A stretch of 64,000 bases of DNA from Rhodoferax sp. AJA081-3 (GTDB lineage: Bacteria > Pseudomonadota > Gammaproteobacteria > Burkholderiales > Burkholderiaceae_C). Position 1 is the first letter of the stretch, and each line of letters begins with the position of its first letter. Positions 1 to 8,812 of this stretch are shown here, one piece after another. The stretch is from the NCBI RefSeq assembly GCF_017798165.1, contig NZ_CP059068.1, forward strand, positions 2,170,001-2,234,000, written 5' to 3'. A program made the position numbers and the translations under genes. The notes beneath the pieces are model-generated. The model was not told where the DNA came from and did no database searches. It saw only the letters and a list, made by a program, of their open reading frames with translations.

Positions 1-31
1 GGATGCCAAAGTATTGAAGGCAATAAGGAGC

Positions 32-1894
32 CTAGTGCGCTGGCACCGCTCCCGGCGCTGACGCATCCTCAGCCATGATGCAGCGGTTGCGGCCGGTCTG
101 TTTGGCCTTGTAGAGGGCTGCGTCGGAGCGACCCAAGGCACTTTCGATGCTTTCACCCACGCCAACCAGACTCACCCCCATGCTCACCGTGACCGGGTGA
201 CAGCCTTCGATCGGCGTTTTCTCAATAGCCAGACGTATAGCCTCCGCCAAGGCAAAACCTTGGGTGGCATCGGTGTTGGGCGCCACCACCAAAAACTCCT
301 CCCCACCCCAACGCACCAGTAAATCGGACGCACGCAACATGCCCTTGGCAACACGCGTCATTTCCTTGAGCACGTGGTCTCCCATCTCATGGCCATAGCT
401 GTCGTTGATTTTCTTGAACTTGTCCACGTCCACCATGATGAGGGTGAACGGTAGGCCCTCACGCTGAGTGCGCTCGTACTCTCTGCTCATGAATTCATTG
501 GCACTGCGCCGGTTGGCTGCGCCAGTGAGGGTGTCGGTCATGGCCATATCGCGCAATTGGCGCATGAGGTCGGCTTTTTCGTAGTTCCAATCAATGATGC
601 TCAGACCGAAACTTGCCAGAGTCCCCAGCTCTGCCATCACCTCCAGCCACTCGCGCGGGAAATTGCGGCGGCGGTCCAGCATCAAGCACAAAGCGCCCAA
701 CGTATTGGCGGCCTCATCAAACATGATGGACTCCGCCAAAATGGGCGTGCCCACGATGGTGCGCACACCCATCGCATGGAAGAACCGATTTTCTTTCAGC
801 CCACCTATTTTGGCGAGCGAATCCGCAATGACAAATTCGCCCTGAATGAGGGCAGGAAGCACGCCCAGCGTGTTGCCTCGCACAGACTGCAGCATGTTCT
901 CGCAGCCTTGCAAAAAATTGGCGCGCTCTTCGTCATCGCGGGACATGCAGGCATCAAGCTGCATGACATCGCTCGCATCTTTGTGCAAAAACGCCACCCC
1001 CACAATACCCGGGCACTTGCGTAACTCATGGCACATCAAAAACGACAGCTCATTCACGTCCTTAATGCCCATCAGCGCTTGCTGCAATTTAGAGCGCACC
1101 AGCAGCAGCACTTTGAGCTCGCGCTCCACTTGCAACTGACTCTCAGACTTGCGTTTGTCTGACAGGTAGTAATTGACACCGCGCAGCTCGCACCGCGTTT
1201 GCAAGTGCTCGCCATGGGTGTTGTAGGTTGCCACACCGTTGAGCGAAACGTCCAAAATAGAACCATCCTTGCGGCACAGCTGACACACCACCGTGTCGGT
1301 GCTGGGATTGCTGCTGGTGGTCACGAGTGCCTCTTGTACGGCTTGCCGACTCTCGGGCTGTACGTAGCCTTCAAATGGGGTGCCTATGACCTCGTCGATG
1401 GTGTAGCCCATGGTCTCCAGCCAGGCGGTATTGAGGTCAACAATGTCGCCACGGTCATCCAAGCGCTGTGTCATGTCAAACGCATCGGCTTTGCGTGCCA
1501 TGTCTTCCAAGCGGCGTGTCAACTCCGCAGAAAGGTAGGGGCTTAGACAGTAGTGCTTCAGGCCATACGGCATCAAGTCCAAAAGCCAGGCAGCAGCGCT
1601 GGCCGGGCACAAAGCCAGCGTCTCCATGCCGACGCGGCTACCAATCAACTCACCCAAGGCCCGCACATGCTCTGAGCGCGCAAAACTCTCTAAATCGAGA
1701 ACCAGCAGATCGATGGGTTTTTGCCGAAGCAGGTTGGCAGCATCGTCCGTGGTGGTGACGAAATGTCGCCGTCCCATGTGGGTTTTGCATTCAGCTTCGA
1801 ACTGCTTGCTGCGCTCCGGGTCGGTGCCAACAAACAGCACTTCGCGGGCATGTTTTTGATCTTTGTTTTGTATGGTCACTGTGTATTCACCCAT
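32..1894 (-). CDS. sensory diguanylate cyclase (pseudo-receiver, PAS, GAF, GGDEF)
   Basis: Likely makes cyclic di-GMP from two GTP in response to a signal sensed by its N-terminal modules. From the start chosen here (620 aa) I see a receiver-like stretch at about residues 15-125, a PAS domain at about 140-250, a GAF-like domain at about 270-440 and a GGDEF domain from about 455. The active-site signature is GGEEF (530-534). RASD five residues before it is a canonical product-inhibition I-site. The frame opens 26 codons earlier, but the ATG at 1894 follows an AAGAGA ribosome-binding site and removes a tail that matches nothing. No membrane segment is visible, so it should be cytoplasmic. No EAL domain is present. 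The signal is unknown. Confidence 0.9.
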   Translation of the reverse strand: MGEYTVTIQNKDQKHAREVLFVGTDPERSKQFEAECKTHMGRRHFVTTTDDAANLLRQKPIDLLVLDLESFARSEHVRALGELIGSRVGMETLALCPASAAAWLLDLMPYGLKHYCLSPYLSAELTRRLEDMARKADAFDMTQRLDDRGDIVDLNTAWLETMGYTIDEVIGTPFEGYVQPESRQAVQEALVTTSSNPSTDTVVCQLCRKDGSILDVSLNGVATYNTHGEHLQTRCELRGVNYYLSDKRKSESQLQVERELKVLLLVRSKLQQALMGIKDVNELSFLMCHELRKCPGIVGVAFLHKDASDVMQLDACMSRDDEERANFLQGCENMLQSVRGNTLGVLPALIQGEFVIADSLAKIGGLKENRFFHAMGVRTIVGTPILAESIMFDEAANTLGALCLMLDRRRNFPREWLEVMAELGTLASFGLSIIDWNYEKADLMRQLRDMAMTDTLTGAANRRSANEFMSREYERTQREGLPFTLIMVDVDKFKKINDSYGHEMGDHVLKEMTRVAKGMLRASDLLVRWGGEEFLVVAPNTDATQGFALAEAIRLAIEKTPIEGCHPVTVSMGVSLVGVGESIESALGRSDAALYKAKQTGRNRCIMAEDASAPGAVPAH

Positions 1895-2092
1895 TGGCGG
1901 TTCTCTTAAGAACGCACGGATCAAAGATTCAACCAAGTCAAGGACAGTATGGCACGGGTTGGAAAAATCCAAATGCTGCTGGCCGAGGGAAACATCACGC
2001 TCGGCGAACGGGCGACAAGATCAGGCTCTGGTCCAAGCCCCCCGCTGAGGGTGCCGCGATTATTGACCGTGCACAACGCACGCAAAGCCTAA

Positions 2093-2437
2093 CTATCTGC
2101 TGTGAACTTGTAATGCTGCCTTGAGCCTGCGCACCTCGCGCTGCAAATCCAGAATCAACGCGGCGGCTTGCAGGTCCACACCAAAATCCCGCTCCAGGCG
2201 GCGCGCCTCCAGAGCGCTTTGCAAATCTCCGCTGCCAAAACACCACGCCTGTGGCGGACCGGATGCGGCGGGCACCTCGACAATGCCTGCCTCCACCAGT
2301 TGCACCACCCACTCCAGCGTGGCGCCGCAGGCGTAGGCCAGCTCCTGGGCCACAAGGGGCTGGTCCTGGCTGATGGCGCATATGGCATTTGCGTCCACAA
2401 ACACCGTAGCGCGGGTATAGCTGGTGGACATGCTCAC
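2093..2437 (-). CDS. cbpM: CbpM, modulator of the CbpA co-chaperone
   Basis: A 114-aa MerR-like small protein. In characterised relatives CbpM binds the J domain of CbpA and inhibits both its DnaK co-chaperone activity and its DNA binding. The C-terminal part (about 75-110) is a charged helix (LILDLQREVRRLKAAL) typical of the family. Its start overlaps the cbpA stop by 4 bases in an ATGA arrangement, so the two are translationally coupled. Identification rests on length, composition and position directly after cbpA. Confidence 0.85.
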   Translation of the reverse strand: MSMSTSYTRATVFVDANAICAISQDQPLVAQELAYACGATLEWVVQLVEAGIVEVPAASGPPQAWCFGSGDLQSALEARRLERDFGVDLQAAALILDLQREVRRLKAALQVHSR

Positions 2438-3417
2438 ACCCCTCCTTCCACACCCAGGTGGCGCCTGGGGTTAAACGGCGCAGCCTGCGCCAATTGTTCA
2501 TACGCCTTACGGGCGGCCTCGGTGTCTGCCGGCGGCAGAGCAATGTCCAGCAGCAGGTACAAATGCCCGGGCGGTTTGCCCGGCAACCCGCGCTCCTTCA
2601 AACGCAATTTGAGGCCGCTGCGGGCATTCGGTGGAATACTCACCTCAACCACACCACCACTGGGGGTGGGCACCTGTACCTGGGCGCCCAAGGCGGCCTC
2701 GGTGGGTGTAACGGGCAGGGTCATGTACAGGTCGTTGCCCTCTATGCGGTAGAGCTTGTGTGGCGCGATGCGCACCTCCAGATAGAGGTCGCCCGCCGGC
2801 TCACCGCCGTGGCCGGGCATGCCGTGGCCAGTCAGCCGCACAAACTGGCCCGGGTGCACACCCGCGGGGATTTTGACCGTCAGTGTGCGGTTGACGAAAT
2901 GGGGTTGGCCCTGGGCATCGGTCTCCAGCGCACGCAGGGCGATGTCGCGCTGCGCACCGTGGATGGCGTCTTCCACCGAGATCTCGATGGCCGCATGGTG
3001 GTCTTCACCCCGCGCACGGTAGTTGCCACTGGCGGCGCCACGCTGGGCACCCTTGCCAAACACGGAAGAGAAGAATTCACTGAACTGGGCATGGTCGGCT
3101 GGGCCCTGGCCTGCACGGTTGTGGAACTCGAACCCCTCATCCCAGCCGGGCGGTGGTTGAAAGCCGCCACCCTGACCCGCGGCACCGGCACCGGCACGGG
3201 CCACGCGATCAGCCAGCGCGTCGTATGCGGCGCGTTTTTCCTTGTCGCGCAACACATCGTTGGCCTCGTTGATATCGCGCATGCGCACCTGGGCGTCTGC
3301 CTCTTTGCTGACGTCGGGGTGGTACTTGCGTGCGAGCTTGCGGTATGCCTTGCGCACTTCCTCATCAGAAGCGCCACGCTCCAAGCCCAGGGTCGCGTAG
3401 TAGTCCTTGAATTCCAT
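2434..3417 (-). CDS. cbpA: CbpA, DnaJ-class co-chaperone and curved-DNA-binding protein
   Basis: A 327-aa J-domain protein that stimulates DnaK ATPase and, in E. coli, binds curved DNA in stationary phase. The J domain occupies residues 5-70 with the HPD tripeptide in KYHPDVSKE. A glycine-rich linker follows (about 78-110). There is no CXXCXGXG zinc finger, which separates CbpA from DnaJ. Two C-terminal substrate-binding beta domains follow (LTVKIPAGVHPGQFVRLTGHG, then GLKLRLKERGLPG). It heads a two-gene operon with cbpM. Confidence 0.93.
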   Translation of the reverse strand: MEFKDYYATLGLERGASDEEVRKAYRKLARKYHPDVSKEADAQVRMRDINEANDVLRDKEKRAAYDALADRVARAGAGAAGQGGGFQPPPGWDEGFEFHNRAGQGPADHAQFSEFFSSVFGKGAQRGAASGNYRARGEDHHAAIEISVEDAIHGAQRDIALRALETDAQGQPHFVNRTLTVKIPAGVHPGQFVRLTGHGMPGHGGEPAGDLYLEVRIAPHKLYRIEGNDLYMTLPVTPTEAALGAQVQVPTPSGGVVEVSIPPNARSGLKLRLKERGLPGKPPGHLYLLLDIALPPADTEAARKAYEQLAQAAPFNPRRHLGVEGGV

Positions 3418-3489
3418 GCTGCCAGTATGGGCAGCATTTCATAGACAAGGGGTGACAAAGATCAAGGTCTGTGCAAACAGGCACCTACT

Positions 3490-3870
3490 TCAAGGCCGTG
3501 TATCCAGCTTCCGTTTGCACCAGGATAGGCTCTCCTCCGTGCTGACGAAAAAGTATGCGGCCCCAAACATGGCTAGCTCCAATGCGTAGAGCATTTGCGG
3601 TACACCGAAACCATACTCAAACACTTCCCACCCTACAAAGGCGAGCAAAACAGCCCCTACAAGCATGAGCGTTGGCTTGATATTTTTGCCCTTTGTCAGG
3701 TCCCAAATGATCCAAGCCACCACCAAAGCCCAGATCAAATTGGTCCCCAATATGAGTGGATTATCGAAGCTGATTTCTTGGATTGCATGACCGTCAAAAT
3801 AGACGGCAAGGAGTGTAGATACACACGAGATCACGAGTGCAATGACCGCTTTTTTAATGTCGAATGGCAA
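3490..3870 (-). CDS. small integral membrane protein, function unknown
   Basis: I do not recognise the family. The protein has about four hydrophobic segments (AVIALVISCVSTLLAVYF, LIWALVVAWIIWDL, TLMLVGAVLLAFVGW, MLYALELAMFGAAYFF) and a charged C-terminus, so it should sit in the inner membrane. The open frame starts at 3939. The first 23 codons are polar, and a TTG at 3870 follows an AGGGAG ribosome-binding site at good spacing, so I prefer that start (126 aa). It shares its strand with the next gene upstream, about 80 bases away. Confidence 0.55.
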   Translation of the reverse strand: MPFDIKKAVIALVISCVSTLLAVYFDGHAIQEISFDNPLILGTNLIWALVVAWIIWDLTKGKNIKPTLMLVGAVLLAFVGWEVFEYGFGVPQMLYALELAMFGAAYFFVSTEESLSWCKRKLDTRP

Positions 3871-3950
3871 TGGAAGTTCTCCCTGGGCTTGGTTTGTAAG
3901 GTTTGTATGGGTTATTTGGCATTGGTCCCGCGCACCCACTTCGAACCGGT

Positions 3951-4382
3951 CTACTGCACCAGGCAGGAGCGACGTTTCTCACGCTGCAGCTCGGTAGGCT
4001 CGGGCGTTTTACCGGGGTCTCCCGAGAAGTGCTCCAGCAGACAATTTTCGCCTACGAAGGAGTACCGAAAGATGTGCAACTTGCCCGCCACCGGCACAAA
4101 CGAGTAATCGCCCGAACACGTCAGCGTGGCCACTGGCACATGGAGTTTGGAAGAGAGGAAAAACCAGCTGCGCTGTCCCGCTGGAATAAGAAACTTCGTT
4201 TTGCTCGGGCTGTTGATGGTCGTTCGCTCGCCACAATAACCATCCTGGCCCACATTGAACAACTCCGCGTCGCCCACGATGGCGACCATCGCACGGTCAG
4301 CGGGAATGGGCGTTTGTGCGTGCGCCAGGCGGGGCAACAGGGTAGCGGCGAGGGCGAGGGTGAGTGTGGCGGGTGTATTCAT
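3951..4382 (-). CDS. secreted hypothetical protein
   Basis: A 143-aa protein with a clear signal peptide (MNTPATLTLALAATLLPRLA, cleavage near AHA-Q), so it is exported to the periplasm or beyond. The mature part has paired cysteines (DGYCGER, LTCSGDY, GENCLLE, RSCLVQ), which suggests disulphides. The frame can be extended to 4448, but that would overlap the divergent arfB start and bury the signal peptide, so the ATG at 4382 is chosen. No known domain was recognised. Confidence 0.6.
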   Translation of the reverse strand: MNTPATLTLALAATLLPRLAHAQTPIPADRAMVAIVGDAELFNVGQDGYCGERTTINSPSKTKFLIPAGQRSWFFLSSKLHVPVATLTCSGDYSFVPVAGKLHIFRYSFVGENCLLEHFSGDPGKTPEPTELQREKRRSCLVQ

Positions 4383-4435
4383 GAGAGGGTGATCGTAAAA
4401 CAAAGACAATGCACACCGTTGCAAGCCATACCCCC

Positions 4436-4849
4436 ATGCCCGAACCATTGATTCCGATCAACCCAGACGAGATCGACTTCTCCGCCATACGTGCGCAGGG
4501 TTCCGGGGGGCAAAACGTCAACAAGGTGTCGACCGCCATCCACCTGCGCTACTCCATCCCTGCATCGTCGCTGCCGGATGCCATCAAGGAACGGCTGCTG
4601 GCCCTGAGCGACCAGCGCATCACGGCCGACGGTGTGGTGGTCATCAAGGCGCAGACCACGCGCAGCCAGGAGCAGAACAAGGCCGATGCCATAGAGCGCC
4701 TGCAAGCCCTGGTGGACAGCGTGGCCGTGTTACCCAAGCGCCGCAAGGCGACCAAGCCCACCAGAAGCTCACAGCGCAAGCGGCTGGAGGGCAAGGCTGT
4801 GCGAGGAGACGTGAAGAAGCTGCGGGGGCGGGTGTCGAGCGGGGACTAG
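4436..4849 (+). CDS. arfB: ArfB (YaeJ), peptidyl-tRNA hydrolase that rescues stalled ribosomes
   Basis: Releases nascent chains from ribosomes stalled without a stop codon, as a backup to trans-translation. The catalytic GGQ lies in GSGGQNVNKVST (about residues 21-32 from this start), the release-factor signature. The C-terminus is a lysine/arginine-rich tail (about 100-135), which in ArfB enters the empty mRNA channel. The protein is about 137 aa and lacks the codon-recognition domains of RF1/RF2, which separates it from prfA/prfB. The ATG at 4436 gives the usual N-terminus; the frame opens at 4409. It converges with the next gene, leaving 6 bases. Confidence 0.93.
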   Translation: MPEPLIPINPDEIDFSAIRAQGSGGQNVNKVSTAIHLRYSIPASSLPDAIKERLLALSDQRITADGVVVIKAQTTRSQEQNKADAIERLQALVDSVAVLPKRRKATKPTRSSQRKRLEGKAVRGDVKKLRGRVSSGD

Positions 4850-4855
4850 TCTGGC

Positions 4856-5254
4856 CTAGCCAGGGCTTGCAAACCAGAACCGCACCAGCCCCAGGCTCAA
4901 CGCAAACAGATACCCATAGGCAAACTTGTCGATGCGCAGCACCGCCTGGCCATGGCTCGCGCGCCAGGCGCCCAAGGCGGCCATGCACAGGCCCGCCAAG
5001 ATGGGGGACAGGGCGGCATTTGCCACCCGCAGGTTCTTGCTGGCCACCAGGTAGTCGGGGAACACCAGCAGGCTCAAGCCACCCGCGATGGCACCAAACA
5101 CCAGGTAACCCAGTGCTGCCAGCCACGGGTTGGGCTTGCGGCGCACAGACCCGGCCAGCGAATGGAAACCCATGTTGACCAGCAGTTCACCCAGCACCTG
5201 CAGCAGCAATTCACCAAAGATGCTGAACACAAACTCAAAGATGGCTTCAATCAT
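4856..5254 (-). CDS. inner-membrane protein, function unknown
   Basis: A 132-aa protein with a hydrophobic N-terminal helix (IFEFVFSIFGELLLQVLGEL) and about three further membrane segments (LAALGYLVFGAIAGGLSLLVF, AALSPILAGLCMAALGAW, YGYLFALSLGLVRFWF). I do not recognise a family with certainty. It stands alone, convergent with arfB and about 70 bases from the end of ruvB, with a dispersed repeat immediately upstream of its start. Confidence 0.6.
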   Translation of the reverse strand: MIEAIFEFVFSIFGELLLQVLGELLVNMGFHSLAGSVRRKPNPWLAALGYLVFGAIAGGLSLLVFPDYLVASKNLRVANAALSPILAGLCMAALGAWRASHGQAVLRIDKFAYGYLFALSLGLVRFWFASPG

Positions 5255-5260
5255 TGACTT

Positions 5261-5316
5261 GCTATCGTTTGTAGAGCACTTCAGGCTTATTACACGGGGG
5301 CTACAGGCCGATTTTT
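5261..5316 (-). repeat. dispersed CTGTAGCCCCCGT repeat, copy 1
   Basis: Read on the minus strand it runs CGGCCTGTAGCCCCCGTG, then TAATAAGC, then a GCT/ATAGC-type 3' part. It belongs to a short family with at least eleven other members in this window. It fills the gap between the membrane-protein start and the ruvB stop. Confidence 0.7.
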
Positions 5317-5323
5317 CATACGC

Positions 5324-6385
5324 TCACTCGGCAAACAGCGCACCCTCCGGCGGGTTGCGCGGCGCAACCCCCAGGTGCCGGTACGCCGCCAGCGTGGCAA
5401 TGCGCCCGCGTGGTGTGCGTTGCAAGTAGCCCTGCTGGATCAGGTAGGGCTCAATAACGTCTTCAATCGTTTCGCGCTCTTCACCAATGCTGGCGGCAAT
5501 ATTGTCCAGCCCCACCGGGCCGCCGTCGAAGCGGTGGATCACGGCCTCCAGCAACTTGCGGTCCATCACGTCAAAGCCTTGCGGGTCCACGTCCAGCATG
5601 GCCAGCGCGCGATTGGCAATATCCAGCGTGATGTGGCCGCTGCCCTTCACGTCCGCATAGTCGCGCACGCGGCGCAGCAGGCGGTTGGCAATGCGCGGAG
5701 TGCCGCGCGAGCGGCGGGCGATCTCGAAGCCACCGTCGGCATCCATGGGCGCATTCAGCAACCCCGCACTGCGTTTGACGATACGCGCCAGTTCCTCGGG
5801 CGTATAAAACTCCAGCCGGGCCACGATGCCAAAGCGGTCGCGCAGCGGGTTGGTCAGCATGCCGGCGCGGGTGGTTGCGCCCACCAGGGTAAAGGGCTGC
5901 AGGTCCAGCTTGATGGAGCGGGCAGCGGGGCCTTCGCCAATCATGATGTCGATCTTGTAGTCTTCCAGCGCGGGGTACAAGATTTCTTCGACCACCGGGG
6001 AGAGTCGGTGGATCTCATCGATGAACAACACATCGTTCTTTTCAAGGTTGGTCAAGAGCGCGGCCAGGTCCTTGGGCTTTTCCAGCACCGGACCGCTGGT
6101 CTGGCGCAGGTTCACGCCCAGTTCGGCCGCGACGATGTGGGAGAGCGTGGTCTTGCCCAGGCCGGGCGGGCCAAACAGCAGCACATGGTCCAGCGCCTCG
6201 CCACGCATCTTGGCGGCGCTGATGAAGATCTCCAACTGCTCGCGGATCTTGGCCTGGCCCACGTACTCGTCCAGCAGCTTGGGGCGCAGTGCGCGCTCGA
6301 TGGCCTCTTCCTGGGGTGAAGTAGGAGCGGCTGACACCATGCGTTTGGATGGCGGGGCGGCGAAATCGTCGGTCTGGATGCTCAC
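5324..6385 (-). CDS. ruvB: RuvB, Holliday junction branch-migration ATPase
   Basis: Hexameric AAA+ motor that, with RuvA, drives branch migration of Holliday junctions in recombination repair. Walker A is GPPGLGKTT and Walker B is LFIDEIHRL. The sensor and small-domain region ([19 protein letters not shown]) and a C-terminal winged helix (about 275-350) are present. The GTG at 6385 starts the usual N-terminus (SIQTDDF) and gives 353 aa, the normal length. The longer frame to 6475 overlaps the upstream intergenic region. ruvA lies 1.8 kb away on the same strand, separated by a gene on the other strand. Confidence 0.96.
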   Translation of the reverse strand: MSIQTDDFAAPPSKRMVSAAPTSPQEEAIERALRPKLLDEYVGQAKIREQLEIFISAAKMRGEALDHVLLFGPPGLGKTTLSHIVAAELGVNLRQTSGPVLEKPKDLAALLTNLEKNDVLFIDEIHRLSPVVEEILYPALEDYKIDIMIGEGPAARSIKLDLQPFTLVGATTRAGMLTNPLRDRFGIVARLEFYTPEELARIVKRSAGLLNAPMDADGGFEIARRSRGTPRIANRLLRRVRDYADVKGSGHITLDIANRALAMLDVDPQGFDVMDRKLLEAVIHRFDGGPVGLDNIAASIGEERETIEDVIEPYLIQQGYLQRTPRGRIATLAAYRHLGVAPRNPPEGALFAE

Positions 6386-6496
6386 GGGGCGGGTACGGGT
6401 TAGGGCAAGGGGCGGGTAGGCGCCCACTATAGCGCGCAGCAGGCGCCAGCCGCGGCCGCCATTCAAGTTGCACACGCTTTGGGTCGATACGGTGGC

Positions 6497-7651
6497 ATGA
6501 GCCCATTTCCCGCTTCACCTTCCCCCCTGCCCGCCCTGCGCACCCTATGCCTTGCGCTGGGGCTTGCACTGGGCGCCAACGCCTGGGCGGCCGACCCCGC
6601 CACTGCTGCACCCGCACCAGCGGCATCCCGCGCCCCGGCCGCCACGCCATCGGCGCCGGCTCCAGCCAAAGCTGCGTCCAAGGAAGGCCGTGATACGGCA
6701 AGCAAAACCACACCGGTAGAAAGCCTGCCCACCAACAGCGGATCGGCCATGGCCGAGAAGATACGGGCTGCGCTGTCCGGCACGGCCATCGTCAGCAAGA
6801 AGATGACGGTCACGGTAGAAGACAACCCCAAACCTCCACCCCGCACAGCCACACCAACACCCCCCGCAGCCCGCACACTGGCCACCCAGCGCTACCAGCA
6901 GGCCCGCGCCGCTGCAGTCGCCGGTCACGCCGCCGCCCCAGCCGCGGGCGACAAAGCCCATGGCGGCGAGGCCCACTGGGCCTATGAGGGTGACACCGGC
7001 CCGCAAGCATGGGGCAAGCTCAAACCCGACTTCAACACCTGCGCCATCGGCAAACGCCAGTCGCCCATCAACATTGAAAACGGCAACACCCTGCAGGGCC
7101 CGGCCGAGCCGGTGCAGTTTGCCTACACGCCCAGCAATGGCACCGTCGTCAACAACGGCCACACCATCCAGGTGGACGTGCAGGGCGAAAACACCATCAC
7201 CGTGCGCGGATCGACCTACCGGCTGCTGCAGTTCCACTTCCACACGCCGTCCGAAGAACAGATCAACTCCAAACGCTTCCCCATGGTGGCCCACCTGGTG
7301 CACAAGAACAACGAAGGCCAACTGGCCGTGGTCGCGGTGCTGCTGGACGAGGGCGCGGCCAGCCCCTTCATCGACAAGGTCTGGACCTATATGCCGCTGG
7401 ATGCCAACGACCGCGTACGCATGCCGCAGGGCTTGCTGAACTTGGCCGAGCTGCTGCCCACCGACCAGCGGTATTACCAGTTCATGGGTTCACTGACCAC
7501 ACCACCCTGCTCCGAGGGCGTGTTGTGGATGGTTATGAAGCAGCCGGTCACTATCAGCCGGGGGCAGTACCGGTTGTTTACGCAGCTTTATCCGAACAAT
7601 GCACGGCCGGTCCAGGCGGTGAATGGGCGGGTCGTGCGGGAGGCGTTGTGA
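6497..7651 (+). CDS. periplasmic alpha-type carbonic anhydrase with long Ala/Pro-rich linker
   Basis: Interconverts CO2 and bicarbonate, probably in the periplasm. A signal-like N-terminus ([18 protein letters not shown]) is followed by about 120 residues rich in alanine and proline, which probably form a flexible linker. The alpha-CA domain starts at about residue 160 ([14 protein letters not shown]). QSPINIEN, the two zinc histidines of FHFHTPSEE, the third in MVAHLVH, and [11 protein letters not shown] are all present. Bacterial alpha-CAs are usually about 220-250 aa, so the linker explains the extra length (384 aa). The ATG at 6497 is chosen over 6479 because it sits closer to the signal peptide. 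Confidence 0.9.
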   Translation: MSPFPASPSPLPALRTLCLALGLALGANAWAADPATAAPAPAASRAPAATPSAPAPAKAASKEGRDTASKTTPVESLPTNSGSAMAEKIRAALSGTAIVSKKMTVTVEDNPKPPPRTATPTPPAARTLATQRYQQARAAAVAGHAAAPAAGDKAHGGEAHWAYEGDTGPQAWGKLKPDFNTCAIGKRQSPINIENGNTLQGPAEPVQFAYTPSNGTVVNNGHTIQVDVQGENTITVRGSTYRLLQFHFHTPSEEQINSKRFPMVAHLVHKNNEGQLAVVAVLLDEGAASPFIDKVWTYMPLDANDRVRMPQGLLNLAELLPTDQRYYQFMGSLTTPPCSEGVLWMVMKQPVTISRGQYRLFTQLYPNNARPVQAVNGRVVREAL

Positions 7652-7691
7652 GCCTGTAGGTTTGTAAGCGTTGTGCGTTGGCGGGGCCGCT

Positions 7692-7827
7692 GGGCTGGGT
7701 ATCCCTTCTCTGGCCCGCGCTCGTGGGCGGCCGTTTTGGTTTCTTTAGGGTTTTTGCGTCAACGTGTTGATTGGAACGCCTGCTCTGAGGCAACCACGAA
7801 TGGGGCCGACGAAGGGACACCCAACCC
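7692..7827. repeat. long-range imperfect inverted repeat in intergenic region
   Basis: Arms at 7692-7707 and 7812-7827 pair at 14 of 16 positions (GGGCTGGGTATCCCTT against AAGGGACACCCAACCC), enclosing about 104 bases with no convincing gene. It follows the carbonic anhydrase stop, so it could be a decayed mobile element or a weak terminator. The sequence does not decide which. Confidence 0.4.
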
Positions 7828-7848
7828 ACCGACCTTACGGTGCGTGGT

Positions 7849-7910
7849 GTAGCGCGCTACAACAAACATAGCGTCATGATTTTATTCCACAGGGGCTACA
7901 GGTCATTTTC
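7849..7910 (-). repeat. dispersed CTGTAGCCCCCGT repeat, copy 2
   Basis: On the minus strand it reads GACCTGTAGCCCCTGTGG, then ATAAAATCATGACGCTATG, with a terminal GTAGCGCGCTAC palindrome. It is a slightly diverged member of the family. Confidence 0.6.
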
Positions 7911-8150
7911 TTCAAACTCGCGTCGCCAACACTTCACCCCAAAGGCGGGTGGTGTGGCGGGCGGGCGCAGGCCGCACTCGCGGTTGCTGCAGAACTGGCG
8001 CGCCCAACACAGCCTTAACGCAATAACCGCGACAAACCCCACAAGGCCTCCCGCGAAGCGAGCCAGAGAACGCCTGCCACGCCACCCGCCGAGCGCAGTC
8101 CTTCCGTGCGCCACTGTGAAACGCCCCACAAAAGCAGAGCGCACCGCCAT
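7911..8150. other. intergenic, no gene supported
   Basis: The stretch between the repeat and the ruvA stop holds only small overlapping open frames without ribosome-binding sites or recognisable domains. I see no RNA gene or terminator. Confidence 0.4.
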
Positions 8151-8723
8151 TCAGCGCGCCAGAGCCTTGAGCGCCAGCTTGATCCCGTCACTAACCCCCA
8201 CATCCGCGGGCAAAGCCTTCAGCGCAGCCGCAGCTTCCTTGTCGCTATACCCCAGCGCCAACAGCGCCTGCAGGATGTCAGCCTGCGCATCGTTGATCAA
8301 CGTGGCACTGGCGCCAATGTCGGCACCCAGCTTGCCCTTCAGTTCCAGCAACAGGCGCTCGGCCGTCTTCTTGCCAATGCCCGGAACCTTGATCAAGCGA
8401 CCCGCCTCTTGCAGCGTCACCGCCTGCGACAACTCACCCACGTTCATGCCGGACAACACCGACAAGGCGGTGCGCGGACCAACACCGGAAATCTTGATCA
8501 GCTCCCGAAACGCCGCACGCTCCTCTGCCGACTGAAAGCCATACAAAATCTGCGCGTCCTCCCGCACCACAAAGTGCGTCAGCAGCGACACTTTTTCGCC
8601 GCTGGTCGGCAGGTTGTAAAACGTGCTCATGGGCACCTGCACCTCGTAACCCACGCCGCCGCAGTCCACCAATACCTGGGGCGGGTTTTTGTCGCTGAGA
8701 ATGCCTGTCAGTTTGCCGATCAT
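8151..8723 (-). CDS. ruvA: RuvA, Holliday junction-binding subunit
   Basis: Tetrameric protein that binds four-way junctions and loads RuvB. 190 aa, the usual length. It has an N-terminal OB fold ([20 protein letters not shown]), two helix-hairpin-helix motifs ([15 protein letters not shown] and [20 protein letters not shown]), and a C-terminal domain III (about 145-190, [19 protein letters not shown]) that contacts RuvB. The start is unambiguous. ruvC is not in the window. Confidence 0.97.
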   Translation of the reverse strand: MIGKLTGILSDKNPPQVLVDCGGVGYEVQVPMSTFYNLPTSGEKVSLLTHFVVREDAQILYGFQSAEERAAFRELIKISGVGPRTALSVLSGMNVGELSQAVTLQEAGRLIKVPGIGKKTAERLLLELKGKLGADIGASATLINDAQADILQALLALGYSDKEAAAALKALPADVGVSDGIKLALKALAR

Positions 8724-8812
8724 CGTGTGCCCTGGGTAGTTTGCGCTTTGTTGCCTATGATGGAGGACTTTTTCAGGCCTCTTCTCATCTCTATCTGACC
8801 GGAATTATCAGC

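Noticed and set aside
7896..8150. 84-codon minus-strand frame next to the ruvA stop
   Set aside because: No ribosome-binding site, no domain, and it runs into a dispersed repeat; likely non-coding.
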